A program made the position numbers and the translations under genes. Positions 10,926 through 21,184 of a stretch of DNA of 64,000 nt are shown one piece after another. The first letter of the stretch is position 1. Every line of letters starts with the position of its first letter. The notes below the pieces were generated by a model. That model did not search any database. It was not told where the DNA came from and saw only the letters and a program-made list of their open reading frames with translations. Origin of the DNA: JAWKOK01 sp963848115 (GTDB taxonomy: Bacteria > Chloroflexota > Anaerolineae > Caldilineales > Caldilineaceae); assembly GCA_963848115.1 (NCBI GenBank), contig CAWKCP010000009.1, positions 62,001 to 126,000 on the forward strand, in the 5' to 3' direction.

Positions 10926-12128
10926 TTATGAAGCGGATGGCTCCCACCGATACTGTTCAACCACATCTTCGTTGATCTCTGTTCCCCAACCGGGACCCGC
11001 CGGCACAGTCATGTATCCGCCAACAATCTCAGGGGCGACGGTGACTAGCTCATCCTTCCAGGGGACGTCGTCGATGTCAATCTCCATGATGCGCACGTTT
11101 GGCAATGTAGCGCAGAGGCTGGCGCTGATGAACGAGGAAAGGTGGCTGTAGTAGTTGTGCGGCGAGATGTTGATCTGGAAGACCTCGGCCAGATCGCCGA
11201 CCTTCTTGGACTGGCTGAACCCGTTCCAAGGCACGTCGATCATCATGATGTCGGCAGCCTGCTCTTGAAAAAAGGGCAGGTATTCATGCATGTAAAAGAG
11301 TGTCTCTCCCGTACAGATTCGCGTCGACGTTGACCGTTTCACCTCGGCCAGGGCGCGAGGATCGGGCATATCAATCTCCAACCAGAGCAAATTGAGCGCC
11401 TCCAAGGCCCGGGCGATCTGGATACAGCTCTCGGGTTTGAAGTTGAAGTTGAGATCGAGGATGAGATCGATATCGGGACCGACGGCATCACGGAATGTTC
11501 CCATCAGCGTCTCAATGTGGTGTATCATCGCGATGTCGGCAACTTGATCGGTGGTTCCCGGCCCCCTGCCGAAACCGGCCAGATGGACATGGCCCGGATC
11601 GCCTGGAAAGAGGATATTGGTCTTCAAAGCCGTGAATCCGCGGTCAACCACTTCGCGGCCTAGGGCATGAATATCGGCCATGGAACGCAGCGGCGGCGCA
11701 CCGATCAAGTCATGTGAGCGAATGCGCGATGTACCGCAGTGGGACCAGTAGACACGTACCTTGTCCCGGGTCGGTCCGCCGAAAAGTTCAACCACCGAGA
11801 TTCCGAGCGCACGCGCTTTGATATCGAGCAATGCCAACTCGACACCAGCCATGGCCTTGGCAGCCGTGCCACGCCCACCGGAACGTGTTGCGCGCAACAT
11901 GTCCCAATGACGCATCTCATAGGGCCGCGGGTCCTGCCCGATCAGCAACGGAGTCAGGTCGTGGATCATGCCGGCGATGCTTTGCGGATTTTTGTCGCTG
12001 CACTCGCCCCAGCCGACAATGCCTGCATCCGTGACGACTTTGACCAGTAGCCAACGACGCCAGCCGGCCTCAATGATGTACGGTCTGACTTCGGAAATCC
12101 TCATGACGGGTAACCTTGTACGATTCAT
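10926..12128 (-). CDS. Mandelate racemase/muconate lactonizing enzyme family protein
   Basis: A 400-residue enolase-superfamily enzyme distinct from its neighbour. Visible are the cap (VTDAGIVGWGECSDKN), the barrel lysine in ALKTNILFPG, metal ligands in LDLNFN, LEIDMP and TGETL, and a histidine strand ISPHNYYSH. The spacing matches the dehydratase groups acting on sugar acids. Start 12128 gives MNRTRLPV; MRISEVRPY at 12104 is an equally good start with AAGG 9 bp upstream. It is downstream of DinB and upstream of a second MR enzyme and DUF362, all on the minus strand. Confidence 0.88.
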   Translation of the reverse strand: MNRTRLPVMRISEVRPYIIEAGWRRWLLVKVVTDAGIVGWGECSDKNPQSIAGMIHDLTPLLIGQDPRPYEMRHWDMLRATRSGGRGTAAKAMAGVELALLDIKARALGISVVELFGGPTRDKVRVYWSHCGTSRIRSHDLIGAPPLRSMADIHALGREVVDRGFTALKTNILFPGDPGHVHLAGFGRGPGTTDQVADIAMIHHIETLMGTFRDAVGPDIDLILDLNFNFKPESCIQIARALEALNLLWLEIDMPDPRALAEVKRSTSTRICTGETLFYMHEYLPFFQEQAADIMMIDVPWNGFSQSKKVGDLAEVFQINISPHNYYSHLSSFISASLCATLPNVRIMEIDIDDVPWKDELVTVAPEIVGGYMTVPAGPGWGTEINEDVVEQYRWEPSAS

Positions 12129-12159
12129 CCACAGATGACTCTACTGTAAAACGCCAAAT

Positions 12160-12570
12160 CTACGCTTGCGTACGCCGAACCGCCTCCAGGTAGTTCCTCT
12201 CGCTCTCCAAGATGTGGCTGAGCACTTGTCGCACAGTCCAACTGCCGTCAGCTGGTTGCGCATCCAAGTCTTCGTCTTCCAGGCCGACGGTAGCGGCAAG
12301 CAACTTACCCCAGGCGACCTCGCCCTCGGCCAGCATGCGCTGGGGCATGGTCGGGCCGCGGTCGATGGCGTAACGCGCCGCTTCGAGCTGGTTGGAGTGC
12401 TCGCGCATATGATCGCCGAAGCGAAGCAAGACTCGGCGGACGTCGTCCCAGCGCACCATGTCTGTGGGTGTTGCGAAGTCATCCTCGGTCAGAGCGACGA
12501 GTTCCGCAAGCGTCTCTTCGCGCGCAGCACGGATATCGTCCAGAAAAGCCTTCAACTCCTGATTACTCAT
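12160..12570 (-). CDS. DinB-family (DinB/YfiT-like) protein
   Basis: A 136-residue four-helix-bundle protein. Candidate metal-binding histidines are in FGDHMREHSNQ and LSHILESERNYLE, and WTVRQVLSHI is typical of the family. Proteins of this fold include metal-dependent thiol transferases and maleylpyruvate isomerase relatives. AAAGGAA precedes the ATG by 9 bp. It is embedded between the beta-propeller gene and the MR enzymes. A role in the pathway is possible but not shown. Confidence 0.85.
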   Translation of the reverse strand: MSNQELKAFLDDIRAAREETLAELVALTEDDFATPTDMVRWDDVRRVLLRFGDHMREHSNQLEAARYAIDRGPTMPQRMLAEGEVAWGKLLAATVGLEDEDLDAQPADGSWTVRQVLSHILESERNYLEAVRRTQA

Positions 12571-12754
12571 TGATTTATTCCTTTACTTTGATGGCATCCA
12601 AACCGACGGACGGCATTGCCACACAGATTTTGCACGCAGAAACCAAATCCAGTAGTTCACGATTCGGTGAAAAGCGAGATTCTTCGCTGGCCTTTTGCCA
12701 AAGTGACGTGCTCGAAAATACCCGCTCAGAATGACAAATCGTGAACTACTGAAA

Positions 12755-14174
12755 TCAAGTGTAGGTGAAATAGGCCGTTGCCACGCAGTCGCTCCCGGCT
12801 GCAACCCGCACCCAATGTGCGCTGAAGCCGGAGGGGAATTCGTGATGAATATAGCCGTCGGCAGGCACGGCGAACGAATCGTACCGCTTCCAAGAGCCGT
12901 TGCCCAGGAAGTCAACCTCGACCACAAATTCAACCATCCCTGCCGACTCGTGGGCAAGATGCAACACCTTGTTGTCAAAGCCGGTCATCAGATAGGGATC
13001 AGACGGTTCGCCAGCATCGACCTCGGCATCCCACCAGGGGCCGCCCCAGCCGCTCGGTTTGCCGAACTGCCAGAGGTCGTCGGTTTTGCCGAAGTAGAGG
13101 CCCGACTGCGGTTCGCCGGCCAGATGATTGGCTCCCCAGTGCGGACTGGCGTTGTCCGAGCCGAGGACCAACATGCCGCGATAGGTGCAGAAATCGGCCA
13201 AGACCCAGAGATGGGTTGAGATGGGTCGCACGCCCCAGATATGGTTGCCATAGGCCCAGGGCGACAGCTCGTAGAACATGCCGTGATGGTCCATGAGCAG
13301 GCGCTCGTGTTCCACCTCGCGGATGCGCGGCCATTCCGTCTGCCACATGTGGTCAAAGGTGTGGCTGGCCTTGGGCAGGCGATACTTGCGCCAAGTATCA
13401 TCAGCCGCGGTGTAGACCATGAGGATGGCCGATGCCCGATCCCAGCCGGTGGCGAAGATGGTGCCGCTGAAGCTGCCGCGGCCTGTCACCTCGACAAAGG
13501 CCGTATGCTCGATGACGCGCCACTCCTTGCCGTCCCACTCGGCGAGACGGCCGGCGGCATGGTTGCCCTTGAAATCGTCCTCGTCGTACGAGTTGTTGGC
13601 AACGACGACGCGCCCGAAATTGGAGTAGCCGGCCTTGAAGTGAGCGAAGCTGGTGGCGGAATCATATTGCCCCTGTGGGAGATAGAGTTCCTCGACCAAG
13701 ATCAGCGATCTGGACCACCTCATGGGTGTGAACATCCATCTCGAAGAACTCGCCCTCCATGCCCAGGACATAGACCTTGTTGTCCGGATCGGTCAGATGT
13801 TGCATGGTCGAACAGGTGCGTATCTCGACCAGAGCTTCCACGGTCGTGACGTTGCCTTGGGCATCAATGACATGGGGACCGAAAAAGAGTTGGTTACTTG
13901 GGTAGTGGACATAACGATTCGTATAGGTGCCGACACGGCTCTCCGGATGCTTCTCCATGTTGAGACTCTCGTCAATAACATAGAGCCCCGTGCCGAAACC
14001 GGTCGCCGATTTGTGAGAGACGTAGGTCATGACCCACAGCTTGCCGGCCCAGGCGAAGAGCCCGCCGATGCCGCACTCGGTGCGCGGCGGGCCAAGCTCA
14101 GCAGAAAGGGCCAAGTGAGGGAAGACACCGCTGACGCTGGTGTGAGTTGGAGGATTCGAGAATGAGATTGCCAC
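12755..14174 (-). CDS. Probable beta-propeller protein of the catabolic cluster (frameshifted)
   Basis: Two open segments join into one protein of about 472 residues: 14174 to about 13697 (MAISFSN to VVQIADL) and about 13696 to 12755 (VEELYLPQGQYDS to TAYFTYT). Starting codon is GTG at 14174 with AAAGGA 7 bp upstream. Repeated WxxxLWVM-, GLYVID-, KVYVLGMEGEF- and GLYFGKTDDLWQFG-like strands suggest a propeller; no signal peptide is seen. No family function recognised. Removing one G from the GG pair near 13696 restores the frame. It lies 153 bp after an FAD oxidoreductase, so a shared pathway is likely. Confidence 0.65.
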
Positions 14175-14327
14175 AATTTTTCCTTTCGTTGGGATGAAAC
14201 AAAACTGGCTCGGCCTGTGGGTTCGGATGTCGTCACATTCGTAGTTGATCCAGCAGACTGTCCACCGGGGTTACATGCCAATTCCACGGACAAAAAGGGA
14301 CGGTTGTTCGTCGATCCCACGATGTTG

Positions 14328-16205
14328 TCAGAAGCGCCGACCAGACGCATTCTCGTCATAGACCCGTACTTCGCAGATGCGCGCATGGTCGATGCCATTG
14401 GTCGCCGTCACCGTAACGCGCAAAGCGTCGATGACCGCGCCGGAAGGCAAATCGTGAACCCGTCGTCGTTGATAGTTGCCGGTCACCTCGGCCAGCGTCT
14501 GCCAGACACCGTCGGTCTCACCTTCGATCAGATAGTCGGCAACGGTCTCGGGCTGGGGTCGCCCCCACTCCATCTTCTCCACATAGCCATCCGAGTGGCT
14601 CAGCGTCAGCACTCGGTGCAGTCCCGTATCGAATATAAGCTGGACCTCGGCTGGTCGAATCGGCTGATCCCAGCGCAGTTCCAGCCACGCAGGGAGACCC
14701 GCAGCCGCGTCGCTCATCCAACGGTGTGCGCCCGGCTTGGCCCGCTCCGGCGGCGCGCCCCACTCGCCATGGACCGCGCGGCTCTGTCCGGAAATGACGC
14801 TGTCAGCCAGGCCGTCTAACTGCTCACTCGAAGCGCTCACGCTGGCCGAGCGCGCCAGATCGGACGGATCATGATTCAAGCAGCCGATGAGGTAGGCGTC
14901 GTCCCGAAGCAATTGCTGCTGTATGGCATCGACCGCCTCGGGATCGCTTGCCAACTCGGCGGGCAACTGATCATGCAAGGCTGCGTAGGCTGCGGCCGTG
15001 CCGACGCCCTGCCCGATGACGGCGCAGGTGGCCATCACACGGGTCGAGGCAAAGGCGATGTGGCTGGCAGAGATATTACGCCCGGCAAACATGAGGTTTG
15101 TCGGATTCTGAGCCACGCACGAACGCAGCGGAATATCGAAAATGTACGGCGTCAACGGCTGGTTACAGGGCTCGAGGTTGGGCGCATCGATGCCCTCAGG
15201 CGGATGGGTGTCAATGGACCAGCCTCCGTAGGCAATGGCGTCTTCAAATTTGCGTGATTCAGTCAGGTCAGTCTGACGCAACACGTATTGTCCAATAAAA
15301 CGCCGGCTCTCACGCTTGCCCGGCAGGAAGCCGAACCAGTCGAGCGCCCAGTTCTTCGCCCCATGATCACCGCCATTCTTGATATGGTCCCAAACGCCGA
15401 GAATGACAGCCAGGAGCTCATCTCGAATCGCCTCGTTGTCCTTGATGGTGTCCAGCTCGCCGCCCCATTCCGCCCACCAATAGCCATATTCCAGCCCACG
15501 GTCGACGCCGGACTGTCCATGCGGCCGCAGGCGCAGATCTTCCTCGCTGAGAGTACGCGCCCAGGGCGGGGCCTTGAACGGCATGGGGCGGCCCATGTCG
15601 CGTGCCTGGAAGAGCAAGGTCGAGCCCAGGGTCTTGCCGTCTGCCTCGGCCACGGCCATATCCTCGCCGTACTCATCCGCACCCTCGCGGCCATGTTGAT
15701 AGGCCGCGCCGGCAGCAACACCCAGTTGCCCGTCACCTGTGCAGTCGACAAAGACCTTGGCCTCAATGCGAAACCGATCCTCGGTCGAATGGCGTTCCGC
15801 CCAAGCATGGCTGACTAGACCGTCATTCAGCTCCACATCAACCACACGCGTGTTGAGCATCAGTGTCAGATTCGGCTCAGCCCGGCATAGCTCATAGAGA
15901 ATCAGATCGAGCATGGAGGCCGAACGCTGTGGGTTACGCACCGCAGTCTCCAGCCGGATCTCCTCCATGATGCCGCCCTCACGCGTCTCGGTCTCTAGCG
16001 CACTACCTCTCTTGCCCCCGGCATCGGCCCCGACGATGTGCATGCGCACCTCGCTGGAGGCATTGCCGCCGAGTACCGCGCGATCCTGGCAGAGGATCAC
16101 GGATGCGCCATTGCGTGCGGCGGCAATGGCACAGGGCACGCCTGCCGGTCCACCCCCGGCCACCAAGACGTCGCAGGTCAATTCATGTTCTTGAATGTTG
16201 CTCAT
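14328..16205 (-). CDS. FAD-dependent oxidoreductase with C-terminal discoidin-like domain
   Basis: A 625-residue protein. The dinucleotide-binding motif GGGPAGVPCAIAAARNG lies near residue 16, then LGGNASSEVRMH, a second FAD segment VDCTGDGQLGVAAGAAYQHG, KRESRRFIGQYVL, and FAGRNISASHIAFASTRVMATCAVIGQG near 420. This is the pfam12831 type, related to HdrA-like and sugar-oxidising flavoproteins. The last about 150 residues look like a discoidin (F5/8 C) beta-sandwich, yet no signal peptide exists. ATG 16205 was chosen for its AGAGGAAA site 7 bp upstream, rather than 16250. A paralogue lies at 18874-21166 in the same cluster. Confidence 0.85.
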   Translation of the reverse strand: MSNIQEHELTCDVLVAGGGPAGVPCAIAAARNGASVILCQDRAVLGGNASSEVRMHIVGADAGGKRGSALETETREGGIMEEIRLETAVRNPQRSASMLDLILYELCRAEPNLTLMLNTRVVDVELNDGLVSHAWAERHSTEDRFRIEAKVFVDCTGDGQLGVAAGAAYQHGREGADEYGEDMAVAEADGKTLGSTLLFQARDMGRPMPFKAPPWARTLSEEDLRLRPHGQSGVDRGLEYGYWWAEWGGELDTIKDNEAIRDELLAVILGVWDHIKNGGDHGAKNWALDWFGFLPGKRESRRFIGQYVLRQTDLTESRKFEDAIAYGGWSIDTHPPEGIDAPNLEPCNQPLTPYIFDIPLRSCVAQNPTNLMFAGRNISASHIAFASTRVMATCAVIGQGVGTAAAYAALHDQLPAELASDPEAVDAIQQQLLRDDAYLIGCLNHDPSDLARSASVSASSEQLDGLADSVISGQSRAVHGEWGAPPERAKPGAHRWMSDAAAGLPAWLELRWDQPIRPAEVQLIFDTGLHRVLTLSHSDGYVEKMEWGRPQPETVADYLIEGETDGVWQTLAEVTGNYQRRRVHDLPSGAVIDALRVTVTATNGIDHARICEVRVYDENASGRRF

Positions 16206-16267
16206 CGTTTCAGTTTCCTCTGTGACTTTCTTCGAGTGCGATTTGCCCATCCATTCGGCGCGTCAGT

Positions 16268-17527
16268 TCAGGCTCCGCATTGTTCAGATTCGCCCAGATG
16301 TGCAACCGCAGATATAGACGTCGTGCCCACCACAACCACGATCTGTATCGCGCCTGCAGCCAAATAAAGTTCGCGAATGCCAATCCAATCGGCAAAGGGA
16401 CCGGCGAAGAGCATGCCCAGTGGAATCATAGACGAGGTCAAGCTTCGGCCGACGGTCAACACTCGGCCTTGGATGTCCGATGCGACGATTGCTTGCAACA
16501 GAGCCATGTACGCCCCGGCCGCGATGGAATTCATGACAGCGCCGCCCATCAACCATAGCAATGCCAGCGGGATCAACGAAGCCGGCGTCAGTCCGACGAA
16601 AAGGTAACTCATGCCCATGCCGATGGCACCGGTAAAGATCGTGATCATGCGTCGCTCAAACCCACCCCAGACGCTCAGCAGCAGCCCACCCAGCACGAGT
16701 CCAAGCCCCCAGGCCCCATTCATCCAGGCCAGTTGCATGGCGCCGCCGCCGAAATGGTTGGCCGTCAGAATCGGCAGCAAGATAAACGCGGGCACGCTCA
16801 GAAAGCTCATGACCATGATCATGGCGAAGAGCCCCTTGAGCCCCGACCAGCGCCAAATGTAGCGGAAGCCCGCTAGCAGATCGACCCAGATCGACTTGGT
16901 CAAACTCATCCCCGCCGGCGGACTTTCGGCCCGTTCTGGCTGTGGGACGACCACGAAGAGCAGCGGTAATATCGCCAGCAAAGCGGTGACCATATCGATG
17001 CCCATAATCGAGTAGATGGGCATGAAACCGAGCAGGAGCGCAGCCAATGCCGGGGCAGCGATCTGCATGGCCCCATCCATGGTCTGATTGAGACCAGCGA
17101 CCCGCGGCAACTGTTCCTCAGGCACCATCAGAGACGTCGATGCAGCCATGGCCGGCCAGTGAAAGGCGCTGCCGATCGATCGCGCGGTCATCAACACATA
17201 GATGTGCCAGAGCTGGATCGACTCTATCCAGAAGAGCACGACAACCCAGAGCGCCACCAACGCGATAAAGCCGTCAGCGACGATCATCACAAGCCGTCGA
17301 CTCCAGCGATCGACCAGCGCACCGGCAAACGGACTGAGGAAGACACCTGGCAACAGCGCCACAAAGGTCGCGGTTGCCAGCACCGTGGCTGACCCAGTCG
17401 TCTCGGTGATCCACCAGACCAGCGCAAACTGGCCCACGTGGCTACCGATCAGCGAAAGCTGCTGCGCTATCCAGACGGTGAAAAAGGGTCTCCTCCAATT
17501 GGGTGGAAGTGCTTCCTTCCGCGTCAT
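16268..17527 (-). CDS. MFS transporter
   Basis: A 419-residue integral membrane protein with about 12 hydrophobic segments. FAGALVDRWSRRLVMI between the second and third helices is the MFS loop motif, and the opening FFTVWIAQQLSLIGSHVGQFAL is typical of the EntS/MFS_3 branch of exporters. It lies between the beta-lactamase-like gene and an FAD oxidoreductase. Uptake of an oligosaccharide product or export of an intermediate are both possible. Confidence 0.88.
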   Translation of the reverse strand: MTRKEALPPNWRRPFFTVWIAQQLSLIGSHVGQFALVWWITETTGSATVLATATFVALLPGVFLSPFAGALVDRWSRRLVMIVADGFIALVALWVVVLFWIESIQLWHIYVLMTARSIGSAFHWPAMAASTSLMVPEEQLPRVAGLNQTMDGAMQIAAPALAALLLGFMPIYSIMGIDMVTALLAILPLLFVVVPQPERAESPPAGMSLTKSIWVDLLAGFRYIWRWSGLKGLFAMIMVMSFLSVPAFILLPILTANHFGGGAMQLAWMNGAWGLGLVLGGLLLSVWGGFERRMITIFTGAIGMGMSYLFVGLTPASLIPLALLWLMGGAVMNSIAAGAYMALLQAIVASDIQGRVLTVGRSLTSSMIPLGMLFAGPFADWIGIRELYLAAGAIQIVVVVGTTSISAVAHLGESEQCGA

Positions 17528-17711
17528 AGGCTCTAGACATTGTCCGATCTATGTGCGATCTGGGTGTGAACGAACCTATGGACAAGCACAACCTTGTTTC
17601 AGCCTTCCAGATGAACGGGACGTTGCAAGGTGACAGGCAATGGCAGGTCGGATGATGATCAACAAGATTGCGATCTGCCAGCGCCTGTCATCCCATACGT
17701 GAATCTCCGCA

Positions 17712-18884
17712 TCAACGACCTTCGTCCAGCCAACGATAGACCGTCCCCCGAACCTGACGCTGAAGATCAAACGATGTCGCATCGACCTGCAACATCAAGA
17801 CGCCAACCAGATCACGGCTAGGATCGACCCAATAGTAAGTGCCATGACCACCCCCGCCACTGAACTCTCCAATTGAACCGACTCCGCCGGAAAACGATCT
17901 ATCTTCCAAGACGTGAACCGCCAGACCTTGCCCATAGCCCTGGGGAAAGCTACTGCGGTGAAGCACATCATTAGGCACCTGGCTCGTGACAATCTGCGTC
18001 ACGGTCTTCGGCTTGAGCAGGCGGATCCCGTCAAGTTGGCCGCCGTTCAGCACCATCCGCAAGAAGCGTGAATAATCAGCCGCTGTCGAAACCAGCATAT
18101 CGCCGCCGGTGGTCCAACCGGTGCCCGATTCGTAAGCATGCATCTTCACATGTGGACTCTCGTGCAGCGACTCAATCAACTCAAGCCCGCCTTGTTCGTC
18201 CGTCCCGTAGAGTGCGGCCAGTCGAGAGGCACTCCGGGGCGGAACTACATAGCCGGTATCGACCATATCCAATGGATCGAAGATCCGCTGTTTCAAAAAC
18301 TGATCGTACCATTGCCCCGACACTACTTCGACCAGCGCAGCGAGCGCCTCGAACGAGAGTCCATAGCGCCAGGCCCTGCCCGGCTGATTCGCTAGCGGCA
18401 GGAGAGCCAGTGCCTGCACCGCTGACTGCAACGTCGTGCCCGGCGTACTCATCAGGCTGGCTACGGCATCGGTCCAGAGCGCTTCGATGGGCTCATCGGC
18501 ACCGTTCCCCAGGGCCATACCGGACGTGTGCGTAAGCAGGTCGCGTACGCTGATGGCTCGATCGACAGCCGCCGTCTGCGGACCATGCTCGTCGCCGCCA
18601 ACATAGACAGATGTTTCGCTAAACGCGGGGATGAATGCATCGATTGGGTCGTCGAGTCCCAGATGACCTTCGTCGACCAACATCAGCACAGCGACCGTTG
18701 TGATCGGCTTGGTCATGGAAGCGATGCGGAAGATCGCGTTACGGTCCATTGGCCGCCTGTCCTCGATGTCCATCATTCCGGTGGCCACTTCGTAGATCAC
18801 CTGGCCACGATGGGTTACAACCGCCACCGCACCGGCGATCATTTGATCTTCATAGTAGTGCTGGAGCAGGTTGTCAACCGTCAT
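17712..18884 (-). CDS. Serine hydrolase, class C beta-lactamase fold
   Basis: A 390-residue protein. The SxxK nucleophile motif is SMTKP near residue 55, the second motif is YGLS in WRYGLSFEALAALVEVVSGQ, and HGT in GGGGHGTYYW takes the KTG position. This set is typical of EstB-like esterases and D-aminopeptidase relatives rather than resistance enzymes. No signal peptide, so a cytoplasmic esterase. Start 18884 (MTVDNLLQHYYED) overlaps the upstream FAD gene by 11 bp, implying translational coupling; the extension to 19004 runs inside that gene. In context it may remove an ester or lactone from the imported compound (inference). Confidence 0.85.
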   Translation of the reverse strand: MTVDNLLQHYYEDQMIAGAVAVVTHRGQVIYEVATGMMDIEDRRPMDRNAIFRIASMTKPITTVAVLMLVDEGHLGLDDPIDAFIPAFSETSVYVGGDEHGPQTAAVDRAISVRDLLTHTSGMALGNGADEPIEALWTDAVASLMSTPGTTLQSAVQALALLPLANQPGRAWRYGLSFEALAALVEVVSGQWYDQFLKQRIFDPLDMVDTGYVVPPRSASRLAALYGTDEQGGLELIESLHESPHVKMHAYESGTGWTTGGDMLVSTAADYSRFLRMVLNGGQLDGIRLLKPKTVTQIVTSQVPNDVLHRSSFPQGYGQGLAVHVLEDRSFSGGVGSIGEFSGGGGHGTYYWVDPSRDLVGVLMLQVDATSFDLQRQVRGTVYRWLDEGR

Positions 18885-21166
18885 CAGTCGCGATTCTGTC
18901 CTTCCTGTCCGCATAGCAGCGCAGTCCAAACAACGCGGCCGGCGCGTTGCCGTGAGTCTCCAATAGATGAACCGAAAGCCGCCTGGTCGACAACGGTTGA
19001 TCAAAGACTACACTGTTGCGCCCCTGATGGTTATCAGTCACCTCGGCCACCAACTGCTCACTGTCATCACAGATACGATAGTGTTTGACACAGAAGGGCA
19101 TGACAGCCTCAGGATGGCCAAATAGCGCACTCTCCATGGGATGATCGAAGTCGACGTCGAAGGCCAGTTCGACGCGGGCGATACTCTGGTCTTCCGGCCA
19201 TTCAAGCGTGATGGTCGGGAGTCCATCATCCATTGCTGCTACCCAGGCATTGGGCCCAGATGTAGGCCGGTCTATGCCGCTGACCACCTGCTCAGGACTG
19301 AAGAGCGCAATGGGCGGATCGATGTCGATGGCCATGTTGCGTCCGCCAGGCCGTCGCTCAGGACACCAGAAATCAAAGACCTCCACGCCGATATCACGGT
19401 CCGGTTGCTGCGTATGGCGGCGGGCCAGTGAGAGCACGCCGGTGATCCGCGTCTCGCAGGTGTGAACGCTGACATGATCGTTAGCCATCAGGCAATAGAA
19501 AGCCTGCTTGGCCACGGCCAGCGAGGCATCGAAATCGGCCAAGACTCGCTGGTTGGCACCTGCATCCAGCGCCAACGACTTTGTAGCCAGCAGCACGTCA
19601 GGCGTCTGGTTGTCTGGGCGGCTACTGGTCCGGAGTTCCAACAGCAATGTGGTCGGCTCGGCTACATCTACTGTGAAAGCAACCGAAGGCACGGGACCCA
19701 CATCCAGCGGCAGCATCTGTGCACGTGCGCGATCCAGGGGTACGGACGGACCGTCGTCGGGCAACGCATCCAACGCCAGACAGCTTGAGGCCGAGATCCT
19801 GGCTACCGCCGCCAGGTTTTCGGGATCGCGCAACGCGAAGCCGGGAATGTGTTGGCCACGGCGCATCAATTCGAGTTGAAGCTCCGCCACACGTGCCGGC
19901 TCGCTGATGTCAGCCGGCAGCAGACCATGCCGGTGGCAAAGCACGGCAGCCATCGCCACGGCCTGGGCCGAGTTTGCGCAAGTGGCCATGACGCGGGTTG
20001 TGCCAAAGGCGACATGGGAGACGCTGATGATACGGCCGGCCAGGAAGAGGTTCACTATGTTCTTGCTGTAGAGACATTTGTACGGGATCTGGTAGACCCC
20101 CTTGGCGTGCCACTGATCGCAACCGGGCCGCTCACTATAAACGCCGTCGGCCGGGTGAAGATCGATGGACCAACCGCCAAAAGAGACGGCGTCATCGAAG
20201 TGTCGTTGTTCGACGATATCCTGCTGGGTGAGCATGTACGGACCTTCGAAACGGCGACTCTCGCGCTTCCCTGGAATGTGCCCCACCCATTCCAGCGTTA
20301 GATTCTCGGCGTCGGGAAACTCACCCGAATTCTTGATGTAGTTCCAGACCCCGTAGACAACCTTCCAGAGTTCCCACTTGATGGTCTCGGTCTCGTGAAC
20401 CGTGTCCAGCCGACCACCATACTCGATCCACCAGAGGCGGCAGCCATCGGTCTCCGTGTTGAAATGGCGATAGCGAGGCACGGTGGTGATGTCATCCAGA
20501 TGCGAAACTGGGCGGCACGAAGCGTACAGGCGTGCCCACATCCTTGGAGTAGAAGTAGATGGAATGGCCCAGCAACTCACCGTAGGCTTCATCAGGTGCG
20601 AACTTCTCGCCGAACTCGGCCTGCGACTCAGCCCCCATGCGAAAGGCGGCTCCGGCGAGAAAACCGACCACGCCGTCGCCCGAGGCGTCGCAAAACAGCG
20701 GGGCGCGCACCACATAGCGGGTAGAGTTCTGACTACAGAACGCGGTGACGCCGGCGATGGTGTCGGCGTCGGCTTTCTCCACTTCGTAGACTGCGGTGTT
20801 GAGCAGCAGCGTGATATTTGGCTCCTTGACCACCTTCTCCAGCAAAATGGTGTCGAAGATGAGCGAGTTGCCCTCACGATTGCGGTACATATTCTCGACA
20901 AGGATCTCGTCGTTCACGCCACCCTCGCGCGCCCAGCGGTTGTTGTTGCCCATGTGCGAGGTCGCGCCCAGCACCCAGAGCCGCACCTCACTGGACGAGT
21001 TGCCGCCCAGCACCGGCCTGTCCTGGATCAGCGTTACCGCAATGCCCGCCCGCGCCGCAGTGATGGCACAGCAGACGCCGGCCAGCCCACCGCCGACCAC
21101 GACAAGATCGGACTGACTTTCGATGGTTTTGAGTTGGCGGTGATCGACCGCCGGTTCGATCTGCAT
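18874..21166 (-). CDS. FAD-dependent oxidoreductase with discoidin-like tail (frameshifted)
   Basis: Open segments 21166 to about 20505 and about 20505 to 18874 give about 763 residues. The first holds the FAD motif VVVGGGLAGVCCAITAARAG, LGGNSSSEVRLW and CDASGDGVVGFLAGAAFRMG. After the shift follow HLDDITTVPRYRHF, WVGHIPGKRESRRFEGPYML, LFLAGRIISVSHVAFGTTRV and a C-terminal discoidin-like domain like that of the gene at 14328. A further beta-rich insert is present near 480-600. Dropping one T of the TTT run (plus-strand AAA at 20505-20507) joins the frames. AGGAGAG lies 5 bp before the ATG. The frame open upstream to 20901 is an artefact of the shift. Confidence 0.8.
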
Positions 21167-21184
21167 TGGTCTCTCCTACGTCTT

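Noticed and set aside
17712..18884. Antibiotic-resistance beta-lactamase
   Set aside because: No signal peptide and HGT in place of KTG in a catabolic context point to an esterase-type serine hydrolase.
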